The notes beneath the pieces were generated by a model, which saw only the letters and a list, made by a program, of their open reading frames with translations, ran no database searches and was not told the DNA's origin. 64,000 nt of DNA from positions 26,230 to 90,229 of the forward strand of contig JAUCBJ010003590.1 of the NCBI GenBank assembly GCA_032718475.1. The letters are read 5' to 3'. Below, in pieces: positions 1-11,399 of the stretch. The stretch's first letter is position 1. Each line of letters begins with the position of its first letter. A program made the translations under genes and the position numbers. This DNA comes from Nemertoderma westbladi. Its lineage: Eukaryota; Xenacoelomorpha; Nemertodermatida; Nemertodermatidae.

Positions 1-232
1 TCAATACAGGGCAAGTCTGCCTGGCACCTTGAAAGATGAGAATCCTTTACCACGCCCAGTTACACCACTCGTACCATTGGTGGGTCGCTTTCATATGTAG
101 TACAGAATATTGAAGAGACACAGTTAAATAAGATGTTTGAAAAACTACTGTATATGGGTTAAAAAAATGTATTCAGTTAAATTTATTGTTTAATGATTGC
201 ATCTGCTCAATAAATTATCTATCTTTGTACAG
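1..232. other. Intron sequence upstream of the first visible CAP exon
   Basis: No coding sequence is visible here. The stretch ends in a pyrimidine-containing splice acceptor, with AG at 231-232, directly before the first recognisable CAP-domain exon. It is therefore probably intron of the CAP gene, whose 5' exons lie outside the window. Confidence 0.55.
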
Positions 233-344
233 GTTTGGAATGAGCAGCTAGCGAGCAAAGCGGCGTCATTGGCGGACAGTTGTAAATTCGCGCACGTCAC
301 ACATACGTATAATGGGAATTCAGTTGGACAAAATTTATACGCCT
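233..344 (+). CDS. CAP/SCP-domain protein, internal exon (5'-partial gene)
   Basis: This exon encodes the start of a CAP (CRISP/antigen 5/PR-1, SCP) domain. The reading begins VWNEQLASKAASLADSC, which matches the family pattern W-(D/N)-x-x-L-x-x-x-A-x-x-(A/W)-A-(D)-x-C. It ends in NLYA, the usual 'GENLYA' motif, here with Q in GQNLYA. The exon is bounded by AG at 231-232 and by GTAAGT at 345-350. It ends after the first base of a codon and joins the next exon at 1714 in frame. The signal peptide and N-terminal part must lie upstream of the window. CAP proteins are usually secreted, and their molecular roles vary widely. Confidence 0.85.
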
Positions 345-453
345 GTAAGTCCGAAATTAAGTACCGGTATCAAGTCAAATGGATAGTGTAAGATTGTGAC
401 AACTCAAAAATGGTGACAACACTCAGCGACAGTAAAAAATAACCCACCTTTAC

Positions 454-1247
454 GGATAGTTATAAAACCCGAAAATTATCCCCCGCGAAATTATCAACGA
501 AAATATCGAAATTATAAAACAATCTTCAAAATCTCGCCTTCCAGTGAGATCGGTTTTATTAGAAGGCACACTTCACATTTTTTAATTCATAAAATACGAT
601 AATTTCGCACCATTTTCGCCCTTAAAAGTAATTTAATATCAAATACTGTCTGCTGGTTGGTTGTTGGGTGTTGGTGACCAATGGCGGCTTCGTTGAATCA
701 ATTCAGCATCAGCTGATCAGTGTTCCAGTGTATGACAAGCATGGTACATCCTGAAGGTGTAAAGAAACCGGTCCGGTCAGCCGGTACCCTAACCCAACAC
801 TGCACAGGGGCCCTACCCATTACGGCATACGGTAGGCCTACCTCCGGGTAACATGTGTACACTGTACAGTGACTGCCAGGCAAGTGGCGCATGTGAACAG
901 GCTGACTGATGATCGTAACTAAACAGAACTGCAGTGCAGCAGTCGCAATGCTGTAGGCCCACACTCTTGACTGTGCTGTCCTAATTTGAGCGCCATCTTG
1001 TGGTGTTTTGCCATCATTGGAATACCCTTAAAAACCAATCAGTAGAGACAGTGTATTTGGTATTAAATTACTTTTAGGGTCGAAAATGGGGCGAAATTAT
1101 CGGATTTCATTAATTAAAAAATGTAAAGTGTGACTTCTAATAATACCGATCTTACTGGAAAGTAAGATTTTATTCAAAGTTGTATAATTTCGACACTTCC
1201 GTTAATAATTTCGTCTTTTTCGTTATTTTCGGGTTTTATAACTATCC
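454..1247. mobile_element. Long-inverted-repeat (MULE-like) non-autonomous DNA element in CAP intron 1
   Basis: About 190 bp at 454-645 (starting GGATAGTTATAAAACCCG) reappears as an imperfect reverse complement at about 1050-1247. The outer ends are GGATAGT and ACTATCC. The flanks CACCTTTAC (before) and CACCTGTAC (after) look like a 9-bp target duplication with one mismatch. Long terminal inverted repeats with a duplication of about 9 bp are typical of Mutator-like elements. No transposase is visible in the middle, so this would be a non-autonomous copy. The superfamily assignment is an inference. Confidence 0.6.
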
Positions 1248-1713
1248 CACCTGTACCACCTTAGTTAAAAATGGCCACATTCACAGACATTGTGAAAGTT
1301 TGGTGACAAGGACAACATTGAAATATCCGTGACAACATCCTGACAACATACAGTAGTATTGCAGTTATGTAGTTTAGTTATCCGGTATCAGCATAGTGAA
1401 TAGTTTAAGCGCTTTTAGCATACGGGTAACCCCTGAGTGGGTTTGTTATTACTGTAAGTACATATTAGTCAAGTACGTAGTTCCTATATTATTAAAACAA
1501 AATGCATAGTTTTGAAAAAACAAGTCGAACCGTTTGAGAAATCCATTGCAAAGCTGTATAAGATAAGTCGGTGATTACACAGTGTTACACACACCAGTAC
1601 CGGTAATTGTACTGTAACATACAAAATTGGCTCTATTTTCCTACCTTTACTATTTTTACCTTCATTTATGATTTACTAAAATAATCGAATATTGTGTTTT
1701 TGTTATTCTGAAG

Positions 1714-1850
1714 GTTGGGGATCGAATAAGGGCCCATGCCTCCACGATGGAGCGGAGCCAGTGAATGATTGGTACAATGAGGTTGCACTGATGGAACGCT
1801 GGGAGAAACTCAATGAAATCAACTGGATGCCTATTGGACACTTCACACAG
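1714..1850 (+). CDS. CAP/SCP-domain protein, internal exon with GHFTQ motif
   Basis: This is the second visible exon of the CAP gene. It starts after AG at 1712-1713 and ends exactly before GTATAC at 1851. It encodes the segment with VNDWYNEVALMERWEKL and finishes with IGHFTQ. WYNE and GHFTQ are hallmark CAP motifs, and the His and Glu of this region form the conserved cavity. The exon ends in phase 0, so the next codon is the Val opening the exon at 14929. That restores the family signature GHFTQ-V-x-W across a 13-kb intron. Confidence 0.88.
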
Positions 1851-1855
1851 GTATA

Positions 1856-2016
1856 CTCAAACAACTAATATCCTATTGGACATTTCAAACAGGTAATCCC
1901 AAACAACTAAGACCTGGTTTCCTATTGGACACTTCACACAGATAATCTCTAAGAATAATATTAACTGGTATCCTGTTAGATAATTAATAATAACTGGTAT
2001 CCTTCACTCAGGCAAT
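1856..2016 (+). repeat. Imperfect tandem copies of the exon-2 3' end
   Basis: Just after the donor site, short copies of 'tcctattggacacttcacacag' followed by 'gta/ata..ctc' recur at about 1871-1900, 1920-1950 and 1961-2010, with increasing divergence. They look like local slippage or duplication of the last part of exon 2, including its splice donor. None is long enough to be a separate exon. Confidence 0.5.
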
Positions 2017-3153
2017 TGTAAAGGCTTTTGCGTAATTAGCCGGTTATTTTCCCCGTAAAGTACTCTGTAGTTGGTTTAACCGGCATAAAAGGCCGTGTCC
2101 TTACTGTATTGTTGTTTTAGAGGACATAAAAGCCATTCCTTCCGTATGTGTACTTTAGCGGACATGATTAGCAATTCTATGACGCAATAAGCCGGATCCT
2201 CTTGAAACAGTGTAGATACCATGACGACGGCTAACAGCTGATATTGCCACGTAGAACATCTCTTTGTTCTTTGTTCTCTCTTTGTTCGGTCGACCAATCA
2301 GAGCGTTTTTTGCCTCTTTGTTGGAGATGGTGTATAGAAACTAGGGAAGTGAGTCAGTATGTGATTTTTCCACAGCCTACAACACCGGCGTGGAACCTCC
2401 GTGTTTCAGTCTTTAGTTCAACATTAGTAGGCTTAATTATAGAACGTATATCCGTTATCTATCCATAACTTAATCATTCATACCTTAACATTACTGCTTT
2501 TGCTGTCGGTTATTCATTATATTTGTTGATGGAACATTATATTCAGAATACTGATAAACAATCAGACACCCCAATCTTCTTGATATACTAAAGGTTAGAG
2601 AGACTGGATACATATAATGATTGCGACTTACATTGAGTGGTTTGAAGTGAATCTAATGCTATTTTATAGGCCCTACATGTATTGTCTGTTATTCTCTTTG
2701 TATGTGACTAAAATTAGTAAAGGTCGGCAGATTGGTGTACAGCATTGTGCAGCATTGTGTATGATTGTGATTGATAACGAAGCATCTCCTAAAGAATGCG
2801 CCATATACGTGAATCTATAGCCATCCCGTTGCGTCTGGTTTAAGTCATAACTCTGTTTATATATTTAGAGCGCCACGTCCTAAAGGAACTGTTAATATTT
2901 CCCGAAAGTGAATAATATTGTCAGAGATTATATATATTAAGATCAGTCGAATAATACAGTAGGTCTATCCCGCAATACGATTAGGCTTCCGAATCCAGTC
3001 TCCCTGGTATATCCAGCGGGTGAATGATCGCGCATAGACTGGTTTCGGCTAATGTAGTGTATCAAATATTTGTCGTAGGCTAAAGACGATCTATTATCTA
3101 GAAGACATCCCAATTTGGCAGGTTAAACTGCTAAAGGTCTGAAAGCGCGAACA
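2017..3153 (+). repeat. 5' LTR of BEL/Pao element 1
   Basis: This direct repeat of 13007-14133 is nearly identical to it, with a few substitutions and a 10-bp difference in the 'cagcattgtg' repeat near 2740. It starts TGTAAAGGCTTTTGCG and ends GAAAGCGCGAACA. The last bases (GAACA) and the following ATAACGGAT recur about 68 bp downstream in the leader. No TGG-type primer-binding site directly follows the LTR. Confidence 0.93.
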
Positions 3154-5532
3154 ATAACGGATATACCGTCTAATTGCAGGGTAGGCAATAAATACAGTTT
3201 AATATTGTTCTGGTAAGAACAATAACGGATAAAGCTTCTGTATTGCAGTAGGCAATAAAGCTGAAGTTGGAAGTACCGGCCAACCGGTACCCAGTAGGCC
3301 TGACTACCTAACCACCCGGACCGGTACCTACAGCAGTACAGGTACGGCAGTATTATTCGATTTTGATTATTATATACCAGTAGGTCTTAATAATTAATCG
3401 GGGACGCCTGGTTTTTATTGGGATTTTACTTAGGCCTATTTCTGTCAGTTTTATTTATTTGTAGGCCAGTATTGAGCAGAAGGCGTGTAAGCCTGCTCAG
3501 ATTGTACAGACAATTTGTAGGCTTGACTGTTGTCTAACTGTTGTTCAGTCTGAACGGATTGCAGTGTGTGTAGAGCATCTGTCCGATAAAGTGCTAGTTA
3601 GGAACGTAGGGGCTTCAAGTGCTGTGAGGTAAACCCCCTTTGAAAGAATAAGTCGTACTACTAGGTTAGAACGCATACTAACTAATCATTTCGGAGTCTG
3701 CATATACTGTAGTTTATTTAGGCTGGATATTAGTCTGCCATCGTTTGGTCTGTACTTTGTTTGTGTAGTCTGTACAGGTAGCGTATAATTCTTATTTAGA
3801 TAATTTGTAGGCTGGATAGTTGTCTGGCTGTTGTTAAGTCTGAGGAAATTTCGGTGTGTGTAGAGTGTATGTCCGATAAAGTGCCAGTTGGGAACGTAGG
3901 GGCTTCCAGTGCTGTGAGGTAAACCCCCTCTGAAAGAATAAGTCGTACTACTAGGTTAGAACGCATACTAACTAACCATTTCGGAGTCTGCATATACCGT
4001 GGTTTGTTTAGGCTTGATAGTAGTCTGTCAGTATTTGGTCTGCATTTTGTTTGAGTAGTCTGTACGCGTAGCGTAATATTTATTATTCAGAGTTTATGCG
4101 ATTATTCGCAACATTCATATCCCCAAGTTTATTCCTACAGTAATTGTGCTTGTTATACATACCGTTATAGTTAAACTAACCCCGGTACTAGATCAGGGCT
4201 GCTTGGCGTAGGTAAAGACTGGAGATTTTGTGCTTTGGTCACTCCGGCAGATACCGTGGTTCTTTTAGCTGTTCAAGTATTTTAACTACTGATTATTTGT
4301 TGTACAAGTACTTGTACCTAATTTAGGGTTTAGTGTACAGTGCTTTCCGAAGGTAATTAGTGTAGGCAGTATATTTGTGTTGTAAAGTGGTTAATAGGCA
4401 CGTTGGTTCTGGTAGACCGCGGTAATTAACTTCTGGGTAGGAACACTCCGTGATACATAACGTAGTACTTATAGCGATACGGCTATAAGTCGTCAGACGG
4501 TGGTATTTTCCTATCTGGACAACGCAGTATATTTACTACTACTTATTATTTTCAAATACCGTAGTAACCTGTCCGTTGTAATAACCAGATATTCTAACCC
4601 TTTGTTAGGCTGGTTAGTAGACTTCTTGTAAAATTACCCTAAAAATTCGTACTTGTAATTTTTGTGTTTATTTAGAGATTGTAATCTCACCCCGAATTGT
4701 ACGTAATTTGTAGTAATAAGTAACTTAGGTAAATTAGAATTATTTGTTTTAGTGTCCAACAAGTAGCACTTCACTGAGAGCGCACAGCTTCGGTGTAGTG
4801 ACTCCCCCAGAAATAATAACATTTATTTCAAATATTGACAAAACCCATTTTAACGGGTATATATATTATAAATCAACTTAAAAACGATTTATAAAATAGT
4901 AGGCCTGCCATACAACAATTAGGTCTCAATATCAGTTGGACTACTGCTTAAATAACGGTAATAAAGTAAGTTAAAGTAACCAAGTAACCCTTAAAATTCA
5001 GAAATTCAATTATTCTAAAATAATTGACATACCGGTATTTACAATAGGCTTATTATATTTATTTCTATAAATTTTCGGCTGAAATTATACCGGTATTCTG
5101 TAATTAATTCTAGTCTGTAATTATACTTATATATATACATTATAAGTGTAAGCTGTATACCGGTATTCACGATAGGCCTATTATATATATATAAATTTTG
5201 GCTGAAATTATACCGGTATTCTGTAATTAATTCTAGTTCATACTTATACTTATATATACTATAAGTGTAAGCTGCATACCGGTATTCACGATAGGCCTAT
5301 TATATATTTAGATATACTTGTGCTAAAATTACCTACCGGTATTCTGTGACAAACCTAGTCTGTAATAATACTTATATACTATAAGCATACCGGTATTCTA
5401 ATATATTGTATATATATCACGTTACCTAGAGTGAAGATATCGGTAATTAATTACTAGGCTAACGGTGATACTGAATTACTAGACTTGTTTAAACTGTAAT
5501 ATAGCGGTAGGCATTCAACTGTACAACCAAAC
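3154..5532 (+). other. Leader of BEL/Pao element 1 with internal repeats
   Basis: This 2.4-kb region between the 5' LTR and gag has no convincing coding sequence. It contains a direct repeat of about 290 bp period (about 3440-3730 and 3730-4080, including 'tgtccgataaagtgc' and 'aaagaataagtcgtactac' in each). It also contains about three blocks of roughly 120 bp (5040-5400), each with ACCGGTATTC and GATAGGCCTATTATAT. Such a long leader is unusual for BEL/Pao elements. Confidence 0.7.
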
Positions 5533-8500
5533 ATGTCTGACTCACAACAAACACTGTCAGATAGTCTCATAGAGGGTGTTAGAATGAGTATTAGACTTAG
5601 ACAGCGTCTTAAAAGGATCTGTGACCAAGATCAAAGTATAGAACATCCCAGACCAAAGTCTAAGTCCCCTCCTATTGTAAGAAAGGCCATCCCTACAGTA
5701 GTAGTATCAGACCCTAGGCTAATTCAAGACCATAGGTCTGTTATAGGCACTCGGATCCAAGTCAAGCGGGATCAAGAAGCAGCTGTCAAACAGCAGCAAC
5801 ATCCTAGCCAAGAACCTAGTTTTCAGCGGCCCGATAGCTCCAGTAGTTCGGATACTGTTGAGCGGACGCCCGAACGCGGAGCGAAGATGGCGGATACGGT
5901 TTATGATGAGCGGCCAACCTATGAAGAATCAACCGACGCCACTTTTTCTCAAGAAGAAAGCGAAGTGACAGCGGGGGGGCCGCAAAAGAGAGATGCTATT
6001 GATATTTATCTGTCAGACTATCAGCGATTCCTGGGAGACGAAGAGTTGAGGAGATGACTGTCTGGACTTCGCCCTAATAGTGAAGGAAACAAGCTTGTGT
6101 TGGACGCCATCGATGTGGATATGAGAGCTGCGAACCAAGCTAAATTTGATGAAAGCATCCGCCTCACTAAGGTTCAAGAAGAACAAGTAAAGAAAAAACG
6201 TATAGAAGACAGAAAGATAGCAGCAGCGGCAGTGGCAGAAGCAGAAAGAAAGGCAGCAGTGGCAGAGGCAGAAAGAAAAGCGGCCTTGGCAGCTACAGTG
6301 GCAGAGGCAGAAAGAAAAGCAGCCTTGGCAGCTACAGTGGCAGAAGCAGAAAGAAAAGCGGCTTTGGCAGCTGCAGTGGCAGAAGCAGAAAGAAAAGCGG
6401 CTATGGCAGCTGCAGTGGCAGAAGCAGAACGAAAGGCGTCTGAGGAGACTGCCCAACTAGAGTTGGAAAATCTTCAAGAGAGGCAAGACAACTTTAATAA
6501 ACAGTTAACAGCTAGTAATATGCAGATGATGAATCGATCTACTCCCAAAAGGCAAGGTTATACATCATCTGAGGAAGGCGATACCACAGATCATGAAGGC
6601 GGAGGAAATCGATCTCGCCTAAGCAGACGTAAAAGAATGTCCCACCGTCAGAAATTGCCTGATTTGCCCCCAGCTGTTCGAAGGCAACTAAATAACACAA
6701 ATTTAGGTAGTACAGAACCCACAGACCAAATAATTAAAATAGAAAGACTCCCTACTATAGTAGATGAGCCTGAAATAATTAGGCCTGTTCTTGAAATCAC
6801 CCCTTCGGTGATAGAGACACCTGTACTCCCGGAACCTACCTTTAAATTCCCTTTACACAGCACCAAATTATCTGTGCCTAGAGGAACAGCCCCTGAAACA
6901 GTGTCGGTCCTGGACTCCGAGCGAAATATAAAGGATATATCGCCCGTAGTCCCTCGTCTGCCCGCTACGACGTTGACGGATCCCGCTTCGGCGGTTGATT
7001 GGGTAGACGAGAGACGGCGGGGGATGGATATTCTCCTCGGAAAGATGGAGGAGAATCGAGTGCGTTCCTCCCAACAGGTCCGAGAGTTAGAAGGGACTGT
7101 TCAACAGTTAAAGGGAACTGTAAAGGAAAGTAGGTTAGAGTTGCAAGAAGTGCAGCAAAGTATCGCGCTAGAACGCGATAAATTAGTAAATTTACAAAAG
7201 GGTATACCACCACCCCCGGTAACAATGTGTCAACCTGTTAGGTCTGAAGTATCTCATGCGCAAGGTGTGGAGCCTACACGCATATATACTGCTAGCGAAG
7301 TAGAAACTCCTATAGTGAACCCTATTAAGGGTAATTATAGACCTGTTGATAATGATATTCCCTATAATCCGAGAAATTTATATACCGATAACTCGATATT
7401 GAATAACACGATGGCCCAAGAAAGTTTTACGCGTCAAATGGCTAGAACCGAAGCCCGGCAAGCGGTAAAGGTGGGAGAGATCGTCAAGTTCAATGGAGAT
7501 GAGATGAAATGGTTACCTTTTAATGAATATTACAAAGATAACATACAGAACTCTGTACTATCTAATGGAGAGAAACTTAGATTCCTCATCGAGTGCTTGG
7601 AAGGATCTCCCAAGTTAATGGCGTTAAAGTTTATTGGACATCCAGATGGATTAAGACAAGTTTGGGATACACTAAACATCAGGTATGGTAATAGGAATAA
7701 CATAGCTGGGTATTTGTATGCAAAGTTGGTAGCGCCCCGAAAGTTTATTAGCACCGGGATTATAGAGTTTTCCGATGAGATTCAGGAGATCTGTCGACAA
7801 TTAGATTGGCTAGGTAAGTCTCATGAGTATCAGAGTGCTATGGTTATTAGAGCAGTGGCTTCTACTTTACCGAAGGGTGGAGTAGGTACACGCTGGGACA
7901 AGAAAGTGTTATATATGATGGAACAACAACAACGAGACCCTACCATGGCTGATCTCATGTCATTCTTGGATGGCGAAGTGAAATTACAGCTCATAAAGCA
8001 GTCCAGAGAGAAGACATTGGAAAGTAAGGTAAGTGAGAAACCCGTTTCTAGGAGAAAGGTAACACCAGTGTGTTATACAGACGACGGCGAAAGCCAGACT
8101 TCTCAAGGAGAGGATAGCGGGAAGGACACTGAAAGATCTTATTATGTCAATAAAATGCCTAAAGAACAGGTAAGTAAATTCAAGTCTCGAACCAATGACA
8201 GGAGAGAACAGGTAAGAAAAACTCCTCCTACGTCTCATAAGAGAATTCAGGTGAGAAAGCCCGAAGAAAGAACGAGTGTGCACAATGTTATTCAAAATAA
8301 GGTAAGTAACATCAAACCAAAATGTGTGCTGTGTGACGGGCCCCACCGTTTGAATATGTGTGATAAATTCCTAAAGAAATCATTAAAGGATAGACGTGAA
8401 GTCATGTGGGATAAGCGGTTGTGTTATAATTGCCTCAGACGAGGACACCAACGGCGAACCTGTTACTCCGACGCAAGGTGTGCAAAGTGCGGCGCAAAAC

Positions 8501-9270
8501 ATCACATCTTGTTGCACACAGAATTCGAACGAAACAGCCCGAGTCAGGTAAGTGAGTCCGAACTACATGTCCAATTCAGTGATGTGAACGACACTGACCA
8601 ATATTCTGAGATGGAAGGATTCTATACGGACGAATTCTCCGACGAAAACGAATCCTGTTACCTGACAAATACCGCAGTGTATCGAGCACTTACGTATGAA
8701 AAGGACACCGACAGCGAGCTCCCCCTAACTACTTCTGACAGACAACCATCTTGGAAAGCACCAACTTCCAATGTAGGAATCCGAGAATTTCCTGTAGTAC
8801 AGTTAAGGGTCCACGGACCTACAAGGAGTTATATAGTGAACGCCCTCCTTGACTCCGGTAGCACAGGAACATTCATCGACAAAGAACTAGCCGAAGATAT
8901 CTTTGCTGGACAACCCAAGTTCCGAACTAAGCTAAACATGTCAGGAATTATGCAGGTTTGGAAATCTACCGTAATAGCGGATTATTATGTAGGCGCGTTG
9001 TCCACCCCCCAGGATGAACTAGGAGAACACAGCATAAGGTCAGTAAAAATGGTAGCGATAAAGAACTTCGCGACCAGCCAAGTGGAACCTTATAACTGGG
9101 ATGAGGACGATTTCACCCAGCAGTTTGAAATACCTAGATTCAACACCGATTACCCTGGAGTCCAAATACTCATCGGTCAAAATGCGCATGAAGCGCTCGA
9201 GACATTGGAGAAATGGCCTGCTCAACCGCAACCACTACAAGTCTATGCGGGAAGAACTAGAGTAGGTTGA
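5533..9270 (+). pseudogene. BEL/Pao Gag-protease polyprotein, single frame interrupted by one UGA
   Basis: The frame opens with ATG at 5533 and stays open except for one UGA at 6055-6057, which is followed by CUG. It then runs to a UGA at 9268-9270. The longer part (from the in-frame ATG at 6097; 1057 residues) has, in order: an Ala/Glu/Arg repeat built on AEAERKAA (about residues 41-118), charged coiled-coil-like segments, and a DUF1759-type Gag domain (about 457-560, KFNGDEMKWLPF). A Cys/His region follows (about 744-800, with CYNC..GH....C and CAKC), then a retropepsin-like protease with the active site LLDSGSTGTF (about 915-925). It would make the virus-like particle and its protease. The UGA may be a mutation or a readthrough site. 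I mark it broken because of the stop, but everything else looks intact. Confidence 0.85.
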
Positions 9271-9300
9271 TACTTTACTGGCCCTTCTCGTAGAACTCTT

Positions 9301-9753
9301 ATGGAGAGATTACCAAAAGAACAGGTATATCAATTAAGTGAACGGGAAGTGGAGAGCAGTGAAGTTGACGACCCAACTGAGGGAACACCATACTCCTCAG
9401 ATAATGACGACATCGACTCCAATGTAGATCAATGGAGACATTGCCCCGAGACGATCAATCTAGCCGACATCGCTTCCAGGGGAGCAACTCCTCAAGAACT
9501 GGTAGATACTCCAGACCGGTTAGGTGGACCCGACTTCCTAAGTAAAGAAGATGAATGGCCTCCTCATCTTACCCCGGTGAAGATTAGACAGGCCAAGGGA
9601 GCGGAGAAAGTAACACAACCACTCAATCACCCAGCTGGTCGTTTATGTTTACTGGAAAGAGACCAAAAACTGTCCGGAAACTATGGAAGGCAAGATACTC
9701 TTCCCACGACCACCTCCCTAATCCAACAAATATCTAGGGACTCCATAACGTAA
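9301..9753 (+). pseudogene. BEL/Pao Pol remnant (RNase H/connection segment only)
   Basis: This lies in the same frame as the Gag-protease reading, separated by one UGA at 9268-9270. It contains WRHCPETINLADIASRG and LGGPDFLSKEDEWP, the stretch that normally follows RNase H in BEL/Pao Pol. The reverse-transcriptase catalytic region that should precede it and the integrase that should follow are absent. This marks an internal deletion of several kilobases. It is probably a passenger fragment and not a functional enzyme. Confidence 0.8.
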
Positions 9754-11399
9754 CAACATACGGAGTGGGTGTGTGACTATATTATTTTATATTTATTTTT
9801 ATTCTTTTATATTTATGTATGTATTATTATGTAATTTTATTATAATCGTTTTATTTAATTTTATTTAGTAGCATGTTATTTTAGCGATTATTTAGTAGAT
9901 TAGTGCAATATATTTGCGTTTATTACGTAATTACTTATATTATATATTTAGTGCGACGGCGAGAAACAATTCTTTTTCTCTTTCCTTGCTGCCCGTATTA
10001 CATTACGAATACGTAACTACAGTAAGATGAAATGTCCGTACTTATTAAAGTACAATAAAGCCACTACTATATTCAAGTATTATTGGTAGGCAGAGTATTA
10101 GGAATGCAAAGTTCAGATCCTCGTGTCTCGGCTAAACCAAGCTCTGGGTAGACCTTGGAAACGACTTGCCTCTTCAAACTGACATTGCTTCGTGCGATAT
10201 TGCTTTCATACCGTATATTAAATAATACATATAGTAGCGTGATGTCCTTTTAACAGTAGCGTATAACGCAAAATAAATCTGTTAAACCCTTTGACCATCT
10301 GTAATTCTAGTCTATTAAGATATCGCGGCACCCACCGATATACTTGAAAGACAAAATTCTAGAATCAGTGGTTAACGTCCCCAGACAAGTTCTGGAATAA
10401 ACTGGTGCCCATCCTAAATATTAATTATTAATATTTACAAAATCTGTCAAATTTTAGATCCTTTAAAATTCTAGTCGATTAAGGTATCGTAGCACTTACC
10501 GATACTCTTAAAAAGACAAAATTCCTAGAATCTAGGATCCCAGTCCCCAGACACGTTCTGGAATAAAGTTACGTCTATTTAACATTAAATAATAAAATTT
10601 ACGGGAATAAATTTAAATTCATATATTTCAATGAATTTAATAAATTGTTATTTTTATACAATTTATAACATTCCCAAAATTCCATTAATTAATAGATCAC
10701 GGGAGCGGAGATTCACTCTATTAAGCGTATTTGTGTGTGAGAATCTCCAATATATAGTCAATAGCCGATAAAATTCATAAAATCATATATAGAGAGGATA
10801 TTGACAATTAACGAATTACTATTAAATAGCATCCCAGATCTGTATGCATGAGAATTACCCTAATTCTACCGCTAGCTTTTCATAATGTCACCATGGCAAC
10901 AACCACGCTAGAATTAGAAGTGAGTTAAAAGAACAATAGAAAGCTTGCCCCATTGAATAGCATAGTGAATAAATAGCGCACTGCTAGTATCCAAGGATAC
11001 ATAATAACAACGTGACATTCTGGAAGGCACTGACTAACGGACAAATGACCCGAATGTGTGATAGAATGTGTACCATTTGTGACAGTTACGTGGAATTTGT
11101 GCGTTTGTAGGTGAATGTTACTACTAAGGTGCGTTTACAGTAGCGAGTCGCAATTGTGAAAGTAACCCTAACTCTCCAGTAAGAACCTGAAGTACATCTA
11201 AGCCTTTGGGACGGACAGTGGAGTGACTTGTGCCGGTTATCGTTGTCGTTGTGTAGCTACATCATTGGCGAAAGCACAGCGACGACGGTACATCGGCGCT
11301 GAGGATCTTGCACTGTCCGGGGGCAGAGAGGGGTAGGCAGCGACGCCCGCTCACCTAAATATAAACTCATTATAATATGGATAAACTTATATAGCAGAT
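9754..11399 (+). other. Non-coding interior of BEL/Pao element 1
   Basis: The first part is AT-rich with no credible reading frame. A direct repeat of about 175 bp period is visible at about 10265-10400 and 10440-10575. Each copy has 'aattctagtc.attaag.tatcg', 'gacaaaattc.tagaat' and 'ccccagaca.gttctggaataaa'. An RFX-like palindrome, gtcaccatggcaac, lies at about 10887-10900. The region probably replaced the deleted polymerase segment. Confidence 0.5.

Noticed and set aside
6013-6456. Antisense 147-codon reading rich in CFCHCSC
   Set aside because: It is the complement of the AEAERKAA repeat of gag; its regularity comes from that repeat.
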